Assembly (NCBI GenBank): GCA_017521295.1 | Contig: JAFXDF010000087.1 | Span: 1 to 37,960, forward strand | DNA from: Clostridia bacterium | GTDB taxonomy: Bacteria > Bacillota > Clostridia > Oscillospirales > Butyricicoccaceae | Length of the DNA: 37,960 nucleotides | Direction: 5' to 3' | Part shown: positions 14,553-22,527 of the stretch, piece after piece | Layout of the letters: every line of letters begins with the position of its first letter | Numbering within the stretch: the stretch's first letter is position 1 | Position numbers and translations under genes: made by a program | Notes under the pieces: generated by a model | Database searches by the model: none | What the model saw: the letters and a program-made list of their open reading frames with translations, nothing else | What the model was told of the DNA's origin: nothing

Positions 14553-15983
14553 TTACTCCTTGACAAAATGCAGCTTCAGGTCGCCGCTGTCGGGATTGCG
14601 CATGAGCAGATCGCCGTTGTCCTGGGGGAACAGCTCGATGCCGGCGGGGGTGAGGCCGTCCAGCACGCCGGAATAGCCCACGATGGAGCCGTCCTGTTCC
14701 TCCATCAGACGGGCGGTGAAATCGCCGTAGGTGAAGGTCAGCACGCCGTCCTGCTCGGCAATGTCAAAGGTCTCATAGGCGGGATGGCGGAAAGAACCCA
14801 CCAGGTAGGGATGGCTGGCGGCGGTAGTGGGCTTGCCTACCTTGTTGGCCTTCAGCTTTTCGTGCATGGCGTCCCGGTCGGCCTTCCAGCCGTCAAACAG
14901 CTCCTGCCAGCTGGCGTCGGGATCGCCGGAAGTCAGATAATCCAACACGATGGCCCGGGCGATGCGGTGGGCCGGGGTGCTGCCGGTGTTGAAGCACATC
15001 ACATAGCCGCAGTCCTGGCCGGGCAGGAAGCCCACCTGGGTGTTGAAGCCGGTGAGGCCGCCGCTGTGGAACACCACGTTGTTGCCCTTGTAGTCGGCGT
15101 TGATCCAGCCCTGGGCATAGCTGCTGTTCTTCAGCCAGCCGCAATCCTCTTCGGGAGCAGAGATGACGGGGGCGATGATCTCGTTATACTGCTTTTCGGA
15201 GCACAGGCGGGCGCCGCTCTCGGTGACGCCGCCCCGGCTCATGGCAGCGATCCACTTGGCCATGTTTTTCATGCTGATGCGGATGCCGCCACAGGGGGCA
15301 CTGTGATAGTTGGTGGCATAGCCGCAGCGCTCGGTCTTGAAGCCGTCGGAGCAGTAGGGCAGGGCAGGGGAGACCTGGTCCATGTCCTTATTCATGCCGC
15401 GGATGCGGATCTGGTCAATGCCCAGGGGCTTTGCGATGCGCTCCACGATCTGATCCTCCCACAGCTGGCCGCCGCGGACACGTTCCACCAGATAGCCCAG
15501 CAGGATGAACATGTGGTTGTTGTACTGATATTTGGAGCGGAAGCCCACGTTGGGCTCCAGGAAGGCGGTCTTTTTCATGAGGGTTTCCCGGTCGCCGTAG
15601 ATCTTTTCCCGGAGGAAGTCGTGGCCGGGCAGACCGCTGCGGTGGCTGGCGGTATCGCGGGCCGACAGATGGTCGCCGGCGTACTTGTCCACCATGGTGA
15701 ACTCGGGGATGTGGTTCTTGATGGGCTCGTCCCAATCCAGCAGGCCGTCATCCACCGCCTGGGCGGCCAGCATGACGGTCCACGCCTTGGAGGTGGAGGC
15801 CACGTCGAACAGGGTGTCCTGGGTCATGGGCAGCTTGTTTTCCCGGTCGGCATAGCCGTATTCGTAGGTATAGACGGTCTTGCCGCCCTTGATAACGTTG
15901 ACAACGCCGCCCACCAGGCCGGTCTCTTCGGTAACGCGGGTCAGCGCCTTGTCCAATGCGGCAGTCAGCAGTTTTTCGCTCAT
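14553..15983 (-). CDS. Serine hydrolase of the beta-lactamase/class C esterase fold
   Basis: A 476-residue protein with the three active-site motifs of class C beta-lactamase-like hydrolases: S63-T-S-K66 (FDVASTSKAW), Y154-N-N156 (KYQYNNHMF) and H306-S-G (FHSGGLTGF). There is no signal peptide, so it should act in the cytoplasm. This argues against a resistance beta-lactamase and for an esterase or peptidase. A C-terminal beta-rich domain (about 390-476; HPYLVGSFRHPAYETF onward) resembles the accessory domain of such esterases. AAAGGAGG precedes the ATG by ten bases. It is transcribed alone from a good minus-strand promoter. The substrate is unknown. Confidence 0.88.
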   Translation of the reverse strand: MSEKLLTAALDKALTRVTEETGLVGGVVNVIKGGKTVYTYEYGYADRENKLPMTQDTLFDVASTSKAWTVMLAAQAVDDGLLDWDEPIKNHIPEFTMVDKYAGDHLSARDTASHRSGLPGHDFLREKIYGDRETLMKKTAFLEPNVGFRSKYQYNNHMFILLGYLVERVRGGQLWEDQIVERIAKPLGIDQIRIRGMNKDMDQVSPALPYCSDGFKTERCGYATNYHSAPCGGIRISMKNMAKWIAAMSRGGVTESGARLCSEKQYNEIIAPVISAPEEDCGWLKNSSYAQGWINADYKGNNVVFHSGGLTGFNTQVGFLPGQDCGYVMCFNTGSTPAHRIARAIVLDYLTSGDPDASWQELFDGWKADRDAMHEKLKANKVGKPTTAASHPYLVGSFRHPAYETFDIAEQDGVLTFTYGDFTARLMEEQDGSIVGYSGVLDGLTPAGIELFPQDNGDLLMRNPDSGDLKLHFVKE

Positions 15984-16024
15984 AAAAAGGATCCTCCTTT
16001 GTGTGATTCAAGATCTCTGCCGTC

Positions 16025-16053
16025 AGTTTACCACGGAAAAGGGGCATAGTCAA
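16025..16053 (-). promoter_or_regulatory. Promoter of the serine hydrolase gene
   Basis: On the minus strand: TTGACT (16048-16053), 17-bp spacer, extended -10 TGGTAAACT (16025-16033). The -35 ends three bases from the truncated transporter remnant. Confidence 0.7.
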
Positions 16054-16055
16054 TC

Positions 16056-16319
16056 ATGTTGACAAAGGCGAGGCTGCTGTGGGGCATTTTCACCCTGTTC
16101 ATGTTCATCGGCACCCTGAAGCAGACCCGCGCCAACCAGGTGGTCTTCGGCTCCCTGGCCCTGCTGTTCTTCCTGCTGGCCGCCGGTGATTTCACCCACA
16201 TGCACGCCATCACCACCGTTGCTGGTGTGGTTGGCATCTTCTGCGGCGCTTCCGCTCTGTACGCCGCCTTTGCCCAGGTCCTCAACGAGGTCTACGGCAA
16301 GACCGTCATGCCCCTGTAA
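16056..16319 (+). pseudogene. Truncated GPR1/FUN34/YaaH (SatP-type) acetate transporter, C-terminal remnant
   Basis: The 87-residue frame ([20 protein letters not shown] ... [20 protein letters not shown] ... [18 protein letters not shown]) looks like the last two to three membrane helices and the conserved YGxxxLPL-type end of SatP/YaaH acetate-succinate transporters, which normally have about 190-210 residues and six helices. Upstream in frame there is a TAG at 16047-16049 and the serine hydrolase promoter, so the N-terminal half is gone. No ribosome binding site precedes the ATG. A working small membrane protein cannot be excluded, but a deletion remnant is more likely. Its terminator is intact. 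Confidence 0.65.
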
Positions 16320-16330
16320 GCAAACAAACG

Positions 16331-16357
16331 AAAAGACCGCCAAACGGCGGTCTTTTT
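16331..16357. terminator. Bidirectional terminator
   Basis: AAAAGACCGCC and GGCGGTCTTTTTT around a four-base loop. The plus strand closes the transporter remnant; the minus strand directly follows the GNAT gene, whose stop codon overlaps the T tract. Confidence 0.88.
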
Positions 16358-16914
16358 TATTTTTGTGTGTCCCATTCTTTCTTCAGGATGGCGTACTGAA
16401 AGGTGTTTTCATACAGGGGCGTGCCGTCGGGGTTGTTGACGAAGGACACGAACTCCACAAACAGACCCTCCCGGCGCATGCCCAGCTTTTCGCACAGGCG
16501 CTGGCAGGGCAGGTTGTAATCCTCGGTGTAGGCGTAAATGCGGCGGATGCCCTTTTCGCCAAACAGATGTTCAAAATAGGCCCGGGCAGCCTCATAGGCG
16601 TAGCCCTTTCCGTGATAGGCCCTGTTCAGCATCCAGCAGGGGCTGACAGTATCGGCCGGAGCATGGTCCTCCGGACTGGCTGATTCGGCATGGCCTTCGA
16701 TCTCACCAATGACCTTGCCGCTGTCCTTCAGCACGATGGCCAGACAGGACTCGGGTTGGGCGGCAAGCTTTTCCGCCTCGGCCCGGGCTTCCTCCAGGGT
16801 GTTCAGCTTCATGCAGGCAAAGCAGTTCACCAGCGGCTCCCGGCGATATTCCAGCAGATCAGCAGCATCCTGCGTCACAAAGGGACGCAGAAGCAGACGG
16901 TTGGTTTCGATCAT
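16357..16914 (-). CDS. GNAT acetyltransferase, RimJ/RimL-like
   Basis: A 185-residue acetyl-CoA-dependent N-acetyltransferase. The start METNRLLLRPF pattern (here MIETNRLLLRPFVTQDAADL) is typical of the RimJ/RimL group; NRAYHGKGYAYEAARAYFEH (about residues 97-116) is the acetyl-CoA loop, with a GKGYA variant of the Q/RxxGxG/A signature; the C-terminal NLPCQRLCEKLGMRREG is the usual NxxSxxLxEKLGF-type motif. The acceptor could be a protein N-terminus or a small amine. A minus-strand extended -10 TGATACACT lies at 16945-16953. It is a single gene converging on the transporter remnant. Confidence 0.88.
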   Translation of the reverse strand: MIETNRLLLRPFVTQDAADLLEYRREPLVNCFACMKLNTLEEARAEAEKLAAQPESCLAIVLKDSGKVIGEIEGHAESASPEDHAPADTVSPCWMLNRAYHGKGYAYEAARAYFEHLFGEKGIRRIYAYTEDYNLPCQRLCEKLGMRREGLFVEFVSFVNNPDGTPLYENTFQYAILKKEWDTQK

Positions 16915-16944
16915 AAGGCACCTCCAAAACGGTTTGCTGGTTAC

Positions 16945-16953
16945 AGTGTATCA
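16945..16953 (-). promoter_or_regulatory. Possible extended -10 of the RimJ/L-like gene
   Basis: TGATACACT on the minus strand; no good -35 seen. Confidence 0.3.
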
Positions 16954-17029
16954 AAGGCCGGCCGCCCCGTCAACCGTCCCTTTTTGCGTCTGGACTGATA
17001 GATTCCAACTCCGACAATTTTACCAAGCA

Positions 17030-17058
17030 TTGATGCAGATCGAAAAATATGATAAAAT
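17030..17058 (+). promoter_or_regulatory. Possible promoter of the A+T-rich GNAT gene
   Basis: TTGATG (17030-17035), 17-bp spacer, extended -10 TGATAAAAT (17050-17058). The leader to the ATG at 17127 is about 60 bases. Confidence 0.45.
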
Positions 17059-17126
17059 AAACAGAACGATAAACTTGAATTTGGCAAGCGGATACATAAC
17101 ATTGATTTCGTAGGGGGGAACTGAAT

Positions 17127-17621
17127 ATGATTCAGTTAAGAAAGCTTAATAACAGAACGGTGCGGGATATCATAAAACTCGAAGTGGAAGATTCACAAAA
17201 AGATTTTGTTGCACCAAATAGCATCAGTATCATCGATGCGTACACTACAATCGATACAGAATGTACGGCATTCCCCTTTGGCATTTATGATGATGAAACA
17301 CCCGTCGGTTTTGTGATGATTGGTTACAATGATGCGGTATTGTATGAGGTGTGGGATATAGAGGCACCCGAAGCTTGGAAAAACAATTATAGCATATGGC
17401 GGTTTATGATTGATAAGCAATACCAGCGTAAAGGCTATGGCCGAACAGCCATTAAGCTGGCATTGGATTTTATAAAGACTTGGCCTTGCGGCAAAGCAGA
17501 ATATTGTGCCCTCTCCTATGAACCTGAAAATGAGGTAGCCAGAAGGTTGTATGCGAGCTTTGGTTTTGTCGAAACTGGTGAAATGGATGGAAATGAGATT
17601 ATTGCAATGTTGAAGTTGTAA
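17127..17621 (+). CDS. GNAT acetyltransferase, polyamine (BltD-like) type
   Basis: A 164-residue enzyme. The acetyl-CoA signature is QYQRKGYGRTAIKLALDFIK and the C-terminal motif is NEVARRLYASFGFVETGEMD; overall it resembles BltD-type spermine/spermidine acetyltransferases. That would make it an acetyl-CoA-dependent polyamine or diamine acetylase, though other amines are possible. Base and codon use are plainly A+T-richer than in all flanking genes (frequent AAA, GAT, TTT, ATA), which suggests recent transfer. AGGGGGG lies about seven bases before the ATG at 17127. It stands alone between its own promoter and a weak hairpin. Confidence 0.85.
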   Translation: MIQLRKLNNRTVRDIIKLEVEDSQKDFVAPNSISIIDAYTTIDTECTAFPFGIYDDETPVGFVMIGYNDAVLYEVWDIEAPEAWKNNYSIWRFMIDKQYQRKGYGRTAIKLALDFIKTWPCGKAEYCALSYEPENEVARRLYASFGFVETGEMDGNEIIAMLKL

Positions 17622-17670
17622 CTGAGACTTACCAATTCCAATTTATCGAACAGTTGTGGCCCATGAATAT

Positions 17671-17701
17671 ACCTCCCGCCGTCACTTCGACGAAGGGAGG
17701 T
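17671..17701 (+). terminator. Weak terminator after the A+T-rich GNAT gene
   Basis: ACCTCCC (17671-17677) pairs with GGGAGGT (17695-17701), with GTC/GAC pairing inside, followed by TATTTATTAT. The T tract is imperfect. Confidence 0.55.
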
Positions 17702-17754
17702 TATTTATTATCTAAATCAGTCCAAAGGGTAACTGGGAGCGTCAACCATCGCAC

Positions 17755-17783
17755 TTGCAATCCCACAGGAAAGGGCGTATAAT
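17755..17783 (+). promoter_or_regulatory. Promoter of the flippase gene
   Basis: TTGCAA (17755-17760), 17-bp spacer, perfect -10 TATAAT (17778-17783). Confidence 0.75.
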
Positions 17784-17823
17784 AATTTAGTTATCATCCA
17801 TTCTTGCTTCCGGAGGCTGTTTC

Positions 17824-19452
17824 ATGGAAAAACGGAAAAATTCCTTTATGAATAACGTGGCGGCCATTCTGGGCAGCCAGTTCCTCATCAAGATCCTCGG
17901 CCTGGTGTACAACCTGGTCATCATCAATATACCCGGCTTCGGCGATATCGGCAACGGTTACCGCACGGCGGGCTTCCAGTTCTACACCATGCTGCTGGCC
18001 ATCTCCTCGGTGGGCATCCCCAACGCCATCTCCAAGATGGTGTCGGAAAAGCTGGCCCTGGAGGACCGGGAGGGTGCCGAATCGGTGTTCCGCACCGCCC
18101 TGACCCTCTTCGCCGGCATCGGCCTGGCGGCCTCTCTGCTGCTGTACTGGGGCGCCGACTTCATCGCCCTGTCCATCGTGAAGATGAACGGCGTCCAGCT
18201 GACCCTCCGGGCCCTGAGCCCCTCCATCTTCTTCGTGTGCGTTTCGGCCGTCATCCGGGGCTATTTCCTGGGCCAGCAGAATGTGCGGCCCAACAACCGC
18301 TCCCAGCTGCTGGAGCAGATCTTCAAGGCCACCCTGACCATCCTGTTCGTCTGGCTGCTCACCGATTTTACCGCCGCCATCATGGCCGCCGGTGCCAACG
18401 CGGCCTCCACCGTGTCCACCGCTCTGAGCTTTGCCTATCTGGCAGTGGTGCTGGTGCTGTACCGGCGGAAGAACAAAATGCCCCGGGCCGCCCGGCTGAA
18501 AAAGGGCGACCGCTCCCGCATCGCCCGGCAGATCCTCAGCCTGTCCATCCCCATTTCCCTCAGCTCCATCATCACCACCGTGTCCCGTGTCATTGACACC
18601 GCCACCATCTCCCGGGGCATCCAGTCGGCCTTCGCCGCCGGTATTCCCGGCATTCCCGGCACCCCCACGGTGGAACAGCTGGAGGCCTATGCCGCCACCA
18701 TGAACGGTATGCTCAACAAGGCCGACAACATCACCAACCTGCCCCTGGCCCTGAACATCGCCTTTGCCACCGTGCTGGTGCCCACCATTTCGGCGGCGCT
18801 GGTAAAGGGCGACCGGCCCGCGGCCTCCAAAAAGATCTCCTATTCCATTCTGATCTCCACCATCATCATTCTGCCCTGCGCCGCCGGCCTCATCGTGCTG
18901 GCCCAGCCCTTCTTTGATCTGCTGTACCCCAACGCCTCCCAGGGCGCGCCCCTGCTCCAGTGGGCGGCGGTGGCGCTGATCTTTACCGCCCTGGACCAGA
19001 CCATCTGCGGCAGCCTCCAGGGCCTTGGCCGGGTCCGGGTGCCCGCCACCGGCCTGCTGCTGGGCGCCATCGTCAAGTTCATTCTGAACATGATCCTCAT
19101 CCCCATCCCCGCTGTCAACATCTACGGCGCGGTGATCTCCTCGGTGGCCTGCCATCTGGTGGCCTTCCTGTACTGCTTCCGGGCGCTGAAAAAGGCCATC
19201 CCCCTGCGGATGAAGCGAACGAAATATTTCACCAAGCCCATCCTGTGCACCCTGTTCATGTCCGCCGTCACCTGGGGCAGCTATCAGCTGGCCATGGCAC
19301 TGCTCCACAGCAACCTCATCGCCGTGGTGATCTCGGTGGGCCTGTCGGTGGTGGCCTACTTTGCCGCCGTCTTTGGGCTGCACATTCTCAACCGGGAAGA
19401 AGTGCTGGAACTGCCTATGGGCGGCCGGATCGCGCGACTGCTCCATCTGTAA
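17824..19452 (+). CDS. SpoVB/MurJ-like lipid-linked oligosaccharide flippase (MOP superfamily)
   Basis: A 542-residue integral membrane protein with about 14 hydrophobic helices and no soluble domain. The start NSFMNNVAAILGSQFLIKIL, the GIPNAISKMVSEKLA loop, the FFVCVSAVIRGYFLGQQNV helix and SLQGLGRVRVPATGLLLGAI match the SpoVB/YtgP branch of polysaccharide-biosynthesis/MurJ proteins. These move lipid II or related lipid-linked sugars across the membrane during cell-wall or spore-cortex synthesis. CGGAGG precedes the ATG by seven bases. It is transcribed alone from a consensus-like promoter and closed by its own terminator. Whether it is the main MurJ or a sporulation-specific copy cannot be told from the sequence. 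Confidence 0.88.
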   Translation: MEKRKNSFMNNVAAILGSQFLIKILGLVYNLVIINIPGFGDIGNGYRTAGFQFYTMLLAISSVGIPNAISKMVSEKLALEDREGAESVFRTALTLFAGIGLAASLLLYWGADFIALSIVKMNGVQLTLRALSPSIFFVCVSAVIRGYFLGQQNVRPNNRSQLLEQIFKATLTILFVWLLTDFTAAIMAAGANAASTVSTALSFAYLAVVLVLYRRKNKMPRAARLKKGDRSRIARQILSLSIPISLSSIITTVSRVIDTATISRGIQSAFAAGIPGIPGTPTVEQLEAYAATMNGMLNKADNITNLPLALNIAFATVLVPTISAALVKGDRPAASKKISYSILISTIIILPCAAGLIVLAQPFFDLLYPNASQGAPLLQWAAVALIFTALDQTICGSLQGLGRVRVPATGLLLGAIVKFILNMILIPIPAVNIYGAVISSVACHLVAFLYCFRALKKAIPLRMKRTKYFTKPILCTLFMSAVTWGSYQLAMALLHSNLIAVVISVGLSVVAYFAAVFGLHILNREEVLELPMGGRIARLLHL

Positions 19453-19458
19453 AGAAAA

Positions 19459-19490
19459 AAGTCTCCTTTTTGACAAAGGAGGCTTTTTTT
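19459..19490 (+). terminator. Terminator of the flippase gene
   Basis: Stem AAGTCTCCTTT (19459-19469) with AAAGGAGGCTT (19475-19485, one G-U pair), then TTTTT. Confidence 0.88.
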
Positions 19491-19532
19491 ATTCTTGAAA
19501 ATTTGTAAAATCATTATAAATATTGGATTTTT

Positions 19533-19573
19533 TTGACATTTTCGTTGCAATGTCAACCATAATTTGATATACT
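19533..19573 (+). promoter_or_regulatory. XRE gene promoter with overlapping palindrome
   Basis: TTGCAA (19545-19550), 17-bp spacer, TATACT (19568-19573). A perfect inverted repeat TTGACATT (19533-19540) / AATGTCAA (19549-19556) overlaps the -35, which is a good position for repression by the HTH protein encoded next. Confidence 0.6.
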
Positions 19574-19612
19574 TTTATCAAGATTCGGCAAAAATTAGAA
19601 AGGGTGTTCTTT

Positions 19613-19969
19613 ATGATCATGCTGACTGCTGATGAAAAGCGCCAAATGTGCAGTGAGCTGGCTGCGCAGCTGCCCAAGATCCGGGAGCTTTTGGGTACCA
19701 CCCAGGAGAGCTTCGGTGAGCTGTGCGGACTGTCCCGTATCACCATTTCCCGCATTGAAAACGGCTCGGCCAAGATGAATTGGTCCCATCTGACCTCCAT
19801 TATGTTCGTGGTGTGCTGCAACCGGCGCACCAAGGAATACTTTTACGCCAACAATCTGTTGGGCGTGCGCTTTTTGCAGTTCATGCAGCAAAAAGACGCC
19901 AACATCCCCCCCGAAATGAACATCGTGGTGGATGTGGAAAGCCTGCGGGCCTTTGCCGACCGCAAATAA
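19613..19969 (+). CDS. Small XRE-family regulator with a short C-terminal domain
   Basis: A 118-residue protein. Residues about 18-75 form an XRE-type HTH: LPKIRELLGTTQESFGELCG, then SRITISRIENGSAKMNWSHL. The C-terminal part (about 80-118) has no known domain. The ATG at 19613 is chosen because AAAGGG ends seven bases upstream; a GTG at 19604 overlaps that site, and a further ATG at 19619 is possible. The leader is A+T-rich and contains a palindrome over the -35, so autorepression is likely. It is a single gene with a strong terminator; its targets are unknown. Confidence 0.75.
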   Translation: MIMLTADEKRQMCSELAAQLPKIRELLGTTQESFGELCGLSRITISRIENGSAKMNWSHLTSIMFVVCCNRRTKEYFYANNLLGVRFLQFMQQKDANIPPEMNIVVDVESLRAFADRK

Positions 19970-19975
19970 AAAGCA

Positions 19976-20006
19976 ACACCCGGAAGCGTCGCTTCCGGGT
20001 GTTTTT
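19976..20006 (+). terminator. Terminator of the small XRE gene
   Basis: ACACCCGGAAGC and GCTTCCGGGTGT form a perfect 12-bp stem with loop GTC, then TTTT. The A-rich left side could also stop glpK transcription from the other strand. Confidence 0.9.
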
Positions 20007-20009
20007 GCG

Positions 20010-21506
20010 TCATTCCTCCCACCGCAGGGAGCGGGCCACCGCTTTGTGCCAGTGGGCCAGGTAATCCTGGGCCTGCTCGGCGGGCATTTTGGGGGCAAAG
20101 ACCTGCTCCAGGGAGCGGTTCTTCGCAATTTCCTCCGGGTTGTCCCACAGCCCCACGGCAAGGCCTGCCAGATAAGCCGCGCCGGCGGCGGTGGTCTCCA
20201 CCATCTGGGGCCGATAGATGCTGCACCGCAGCAGGTCGGCCTGGAACTGCATCATAAAATTGCTGACAGAGGCGCCGCCGTCCACCCAAAGGCTGTTCAA
20301 AGGCTTGCCCAGATCCTTTTCCATGGTGGACACCAGATCGGCCACCTGATAGGCGATGCCCTCCAGGGCCGCCCGGGCGATGTGGGCCTTTTTTGCGCCC
20401 CGGGTGATGCCCAGGATGGTGCCCCGGGCGTACATATCCCAGTGGGGAGCCCCCAGACCGGTAAAGGCGGAGACCAGGTACACGCCGCCGTTGTCGGCCA
20501 CCGATTCGGCCAGAAGGTCGGTCTCGTGGGCCGAGCCGATGAGCTGCAGCTCATCCCGCAGCCACTGGATGGTGGAGCCGGCGTTGAACACGCTGCCCTC
20601 CAGGGCATAGGTGGTCCTGCCGCCCAGCTGCCAGGCCACCGAGGTCAACAGGCCGTTTTCCGACCGCAGCGACCGGTCGCCGGTGTTCATGAGGGTGAAG
20701 CAGCCGGTGCCGTAGGTGTTTTTGGCCTGACCAGGAGCAAAGCAGCACTGGCCGAAGAGGGCGGCCTGCTGATCGCCGGCGGCGCCTGCCACCGGAATGC
20801 CCGCCAGGGCTTCGATGCCCCGGATGCCCGGCTTGACCCGGCCGTAAACCTCGCTGTTGGACACCGGACGGGGCAGCATACACATGGGCACCCGCAGGGC
20901 CCGGCACAGCTCCTCGTCCCATTGCAGTTTGTCAATATCGAACAGCATGGTGCGGGAGCAGTTGGAATAGTCGGAAACGTGCTCCCCCGTCAGATTCCAG
21001 ATGAGCCAGCTGTCCACCGTGCCGCACAGAAGCTCGCCCTTTTCGGCTCTGGCCCGGGCGCCGGGCACATGGTCCAGGATCCAGGCGATCTTGGTGCCGG
21101 TGAAATAGGCGTCGATGAGCAGGCCGGTCTTTTGCCGCACATAATCCCCCAGTCCGGCCTTTTCCAGCCGTTCGCATTCCTCAGCGGTGCGGCGGCACTG
21201 CCAGACGATGGCGTTCATCACCGGCTTGCCGGTGTCCTTTTCCCACACCACGGCGGTCTCACGCTGGTTGGTGATGCCCATGGCGGCCACCTGGCCGGGG
21301 GCCACCCCCGCCTTTTCCCAGGCGGAGGCCAGGGCCATCAGCTGGGTGCGCAGGATGTCCATGGGGTCGTGCTCCACCCAGCCGGGCTGGGGATAGTGCT
21401 GGGGCAGGGGATACTGGCCCTGGCTGACGATGGCACCCTCTTTATCAAACACAATGGCCCGGGAACTGGTGGTGCCCTGGTCCAGGGCGATGATGTACTG
21501 CTTCAT
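20010..21506 (-). CDS. glpK: Glycerol kinase
   Basis: A 498-residue FGGY kinase that makes sn-glycerol 3-phosphate from glycerol and ATP. Motifs: DQGTTSSRAIVF (9-20) for phosphate binding; QRET (81-84) and WLIWNLTG (167-174) in the glycerol pocket; catalytic D245 in AGDQQAALFGQ; GTGCF and GGASVSNFMMQFQADLL for ATP. The loop before AGDQQ (about 220-235) contains no histidine, so the HPr-phosphorylated His of many Firmicute GlpKs (near 230-232) seems absent, and PTS activation is unlikely. CGGAGGT precedes the ATG. It is divergent from a monoglyceride-lipase-like gene, which could supply the glycerol. No glpF or glpD lies beside it. Confidence 0.95.
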   Translation of the reverse strand: MKQYIIALDQGTTSSRAIVFDKEGAIVSQGQYPLPQHYPQPGWVEHDPMDILRTQLMALASAWEKAGVAPGQVAAMGITNQRETAVVWEKDTGKPVMNAIVWQCRRTAEECERLEKAGLGDYVRQKTGLLIDAYFTGTKIAWILDHVPGARARAEKGELLCGTVDSWLIWNLTGEHVSDYSNCSRTMLFDIDKLQWDEELCRALRVPMCMLPRPVSNSEVYGRVKPGIRGIEALAGIPVAGAAGDQQAALFGQCCFAPGQAKNTYGTGCFTLMNTGDRSLRSENGLLTSVAWQLGGRTTYALEGSVFNAGSTIQWLRDELQLIGSAHETDLLAESVADNGGVYLVSAFTGLGAPHWDMYARGTILGITRGAKKAHIARAALEGIAYQVADLVSTMEKDLGKPLNSLWVDGGASVSNFMMQFQADLLRCSIYRPQMVETTAAGAAYLAGLAVGLWDNPEEIAKNRSLEQVFAPKMPAEQAQDYLAHWHKAVARSLRWEE

Positions 21507-21523
21507 GGGAAAACCTCCGTTTC

Positions 21524-21570
21524 TTGACAGAAAATGGGGGAAAGATTATGATATTATCAGAATTATACCA
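21524..21570. promoter_or_regulatory. Facing promoters for glpK and the lipase gene
   Basis: Plus strand: TTGACA (21524-21529), 17-bp spacer, TATGAT (21547-21552) for the lipase. Minus strand: extended -10 TGGTATAAT (21562-21570) for glpK. The predicted start sites lie within a few bases of each other, so the two promoters should interfere. Confidence 0.65.
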
Positions 21571-21596
21571 CAGATTTGCCGAAAGGGAGGATTTTT

Positions 21597-22526
21597 ATGG
21601 TCACTTGCAGAGAATTTTTCTATCTTTCTTCCGATGGACGCACCAATATCCACACGGTGGTCTGGCAGGGGGAGGCACAGCCCCGGGCGGTGCTCCAGAT
21701 CGCCCACGGCATCTGTGAATACATCGAGCGCTATGACCATTTTGCCAAATGGCTGGCGGAGCAGGGCATTGTGGTGGTGGGCAACGACCACCTGGGCCAC
21801 GGCGAAAGCTGGCAGGAGCCCGAGCGCCAGGGCCTGTTTGCCGAAAGGGACGGCTGGGACAAGGTGGTGGCCGATGTGGAGGCCCTCCGGGCCCGGATGG
21901 CAGGGGAGTACCCCGGCCTGCCCTATTTCCTGCTGGGGCACAGCATGGGCTCCTTTGTGGCCCGCACCCATCTGATCAAATACCCCGGCCGCCTCACCGG
22001 CGCGCTGATCTCGGGCACCGCCCAGCAGCCCCAGGCCATGCTCAAGGCCGGGCATTGGCTCACCGGCCTGCTGGCAAAGCTCAAGGGGTTTGACTACCGC
22101 TCCGCCTTTGTGAAAACCATGCTCTTCGGCCCTTACAACAAGGCATTTAAGCCCACGCGCACCGACTGCGACTGGATCTCTTCCGACCCCGAGGTGGTGG
22201 AAGCCTATTGCCAGGACCCGGGCTGTCAGTTCCTGCCCTGCGTCAGCCTGTACCGGGATATGCTGGGAGGCCTCCGGTTCATCAGCGACCCGGCCAATCT
22301 GACATTGATGGACACCAAGACCCCGGTGTTCTTCTTCGCCGGCGCGCTGGACCCGGTGGGGGAGCAGGGCAAGGGCGTGGACCGGGCCTTCCGGGGCTTT
22401 TTGGATGCCGGATGCACCGACGTGCAGTGCAAGCTCTATCCCGACGGCCGGCATGAGGTGCTCAACGAGGTGTTTAAAGAGCAGGTCTATGCCGACGTGC
22501 TGGCGTGGATGGAAAGCCGGATTTGA
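21597..22526 (+). CDS. Alpha/beta hydrolase, lysophospholipase/monoacylglycerol-lipase type
   Basis: A 309-residue serine hydrolase. Catalytic triad: S116 in LLGHSMGSF, D252 in GALDPVG and H286 in DGRHEVLNE. QIAHGICEYIERYDHFAKWL provides the oxyanion strand, and NDHLGHGES matches the family's second block. Hydrolase_4 members release fatty acid from monoglycerides or lysophospholipids. There is no signal peptide, so it is cytoplasmic. Its pairing with divergent glpK suggests that glycerol released here is phosphorylated next door; this is inference from position. The ATG at 21597 follows AAAGGGAGG by six bases, and an earlier reading from 21576 is rejected. Confidence 0.9.
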   Translation: MVTCREFFYLSSDGRTNIHTVVWQGEAQPRAVLQIAHGICEYIERYDHFAKWLAEQGIVVVGNDHLGHGESWQEPERQGLFAERDGWDKVVADVEALRARMAGEYPGLPYFLLGHSMGSFVARTHLIKYPGRLTGALISGTAQQPQAMLKAGHWLTGLLAKLKGFDYRSAFVKTMLFGPYNKAFKPTRTDCDWISSDPEVVEAYCQDPGCQFLPCVSLYRDMLGGLRFISDPANLTLMDTKTPVFFFAGALDPVGEQGKGVDRAFRGFLDAGCTDVQCKLYPDGRHEVLNEVFKEQVYADVLAWMESRI

Positions 22527-22527
22527 C

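Noticed and set aside
14553..15983. Beta-lactamase resistance gene linked to the blaI-like operon
   Set aside because: The hydrolase lacks a signal peptide, lies more than 7 kb away on the other strand and has no BlaI-type operator at its promoter.
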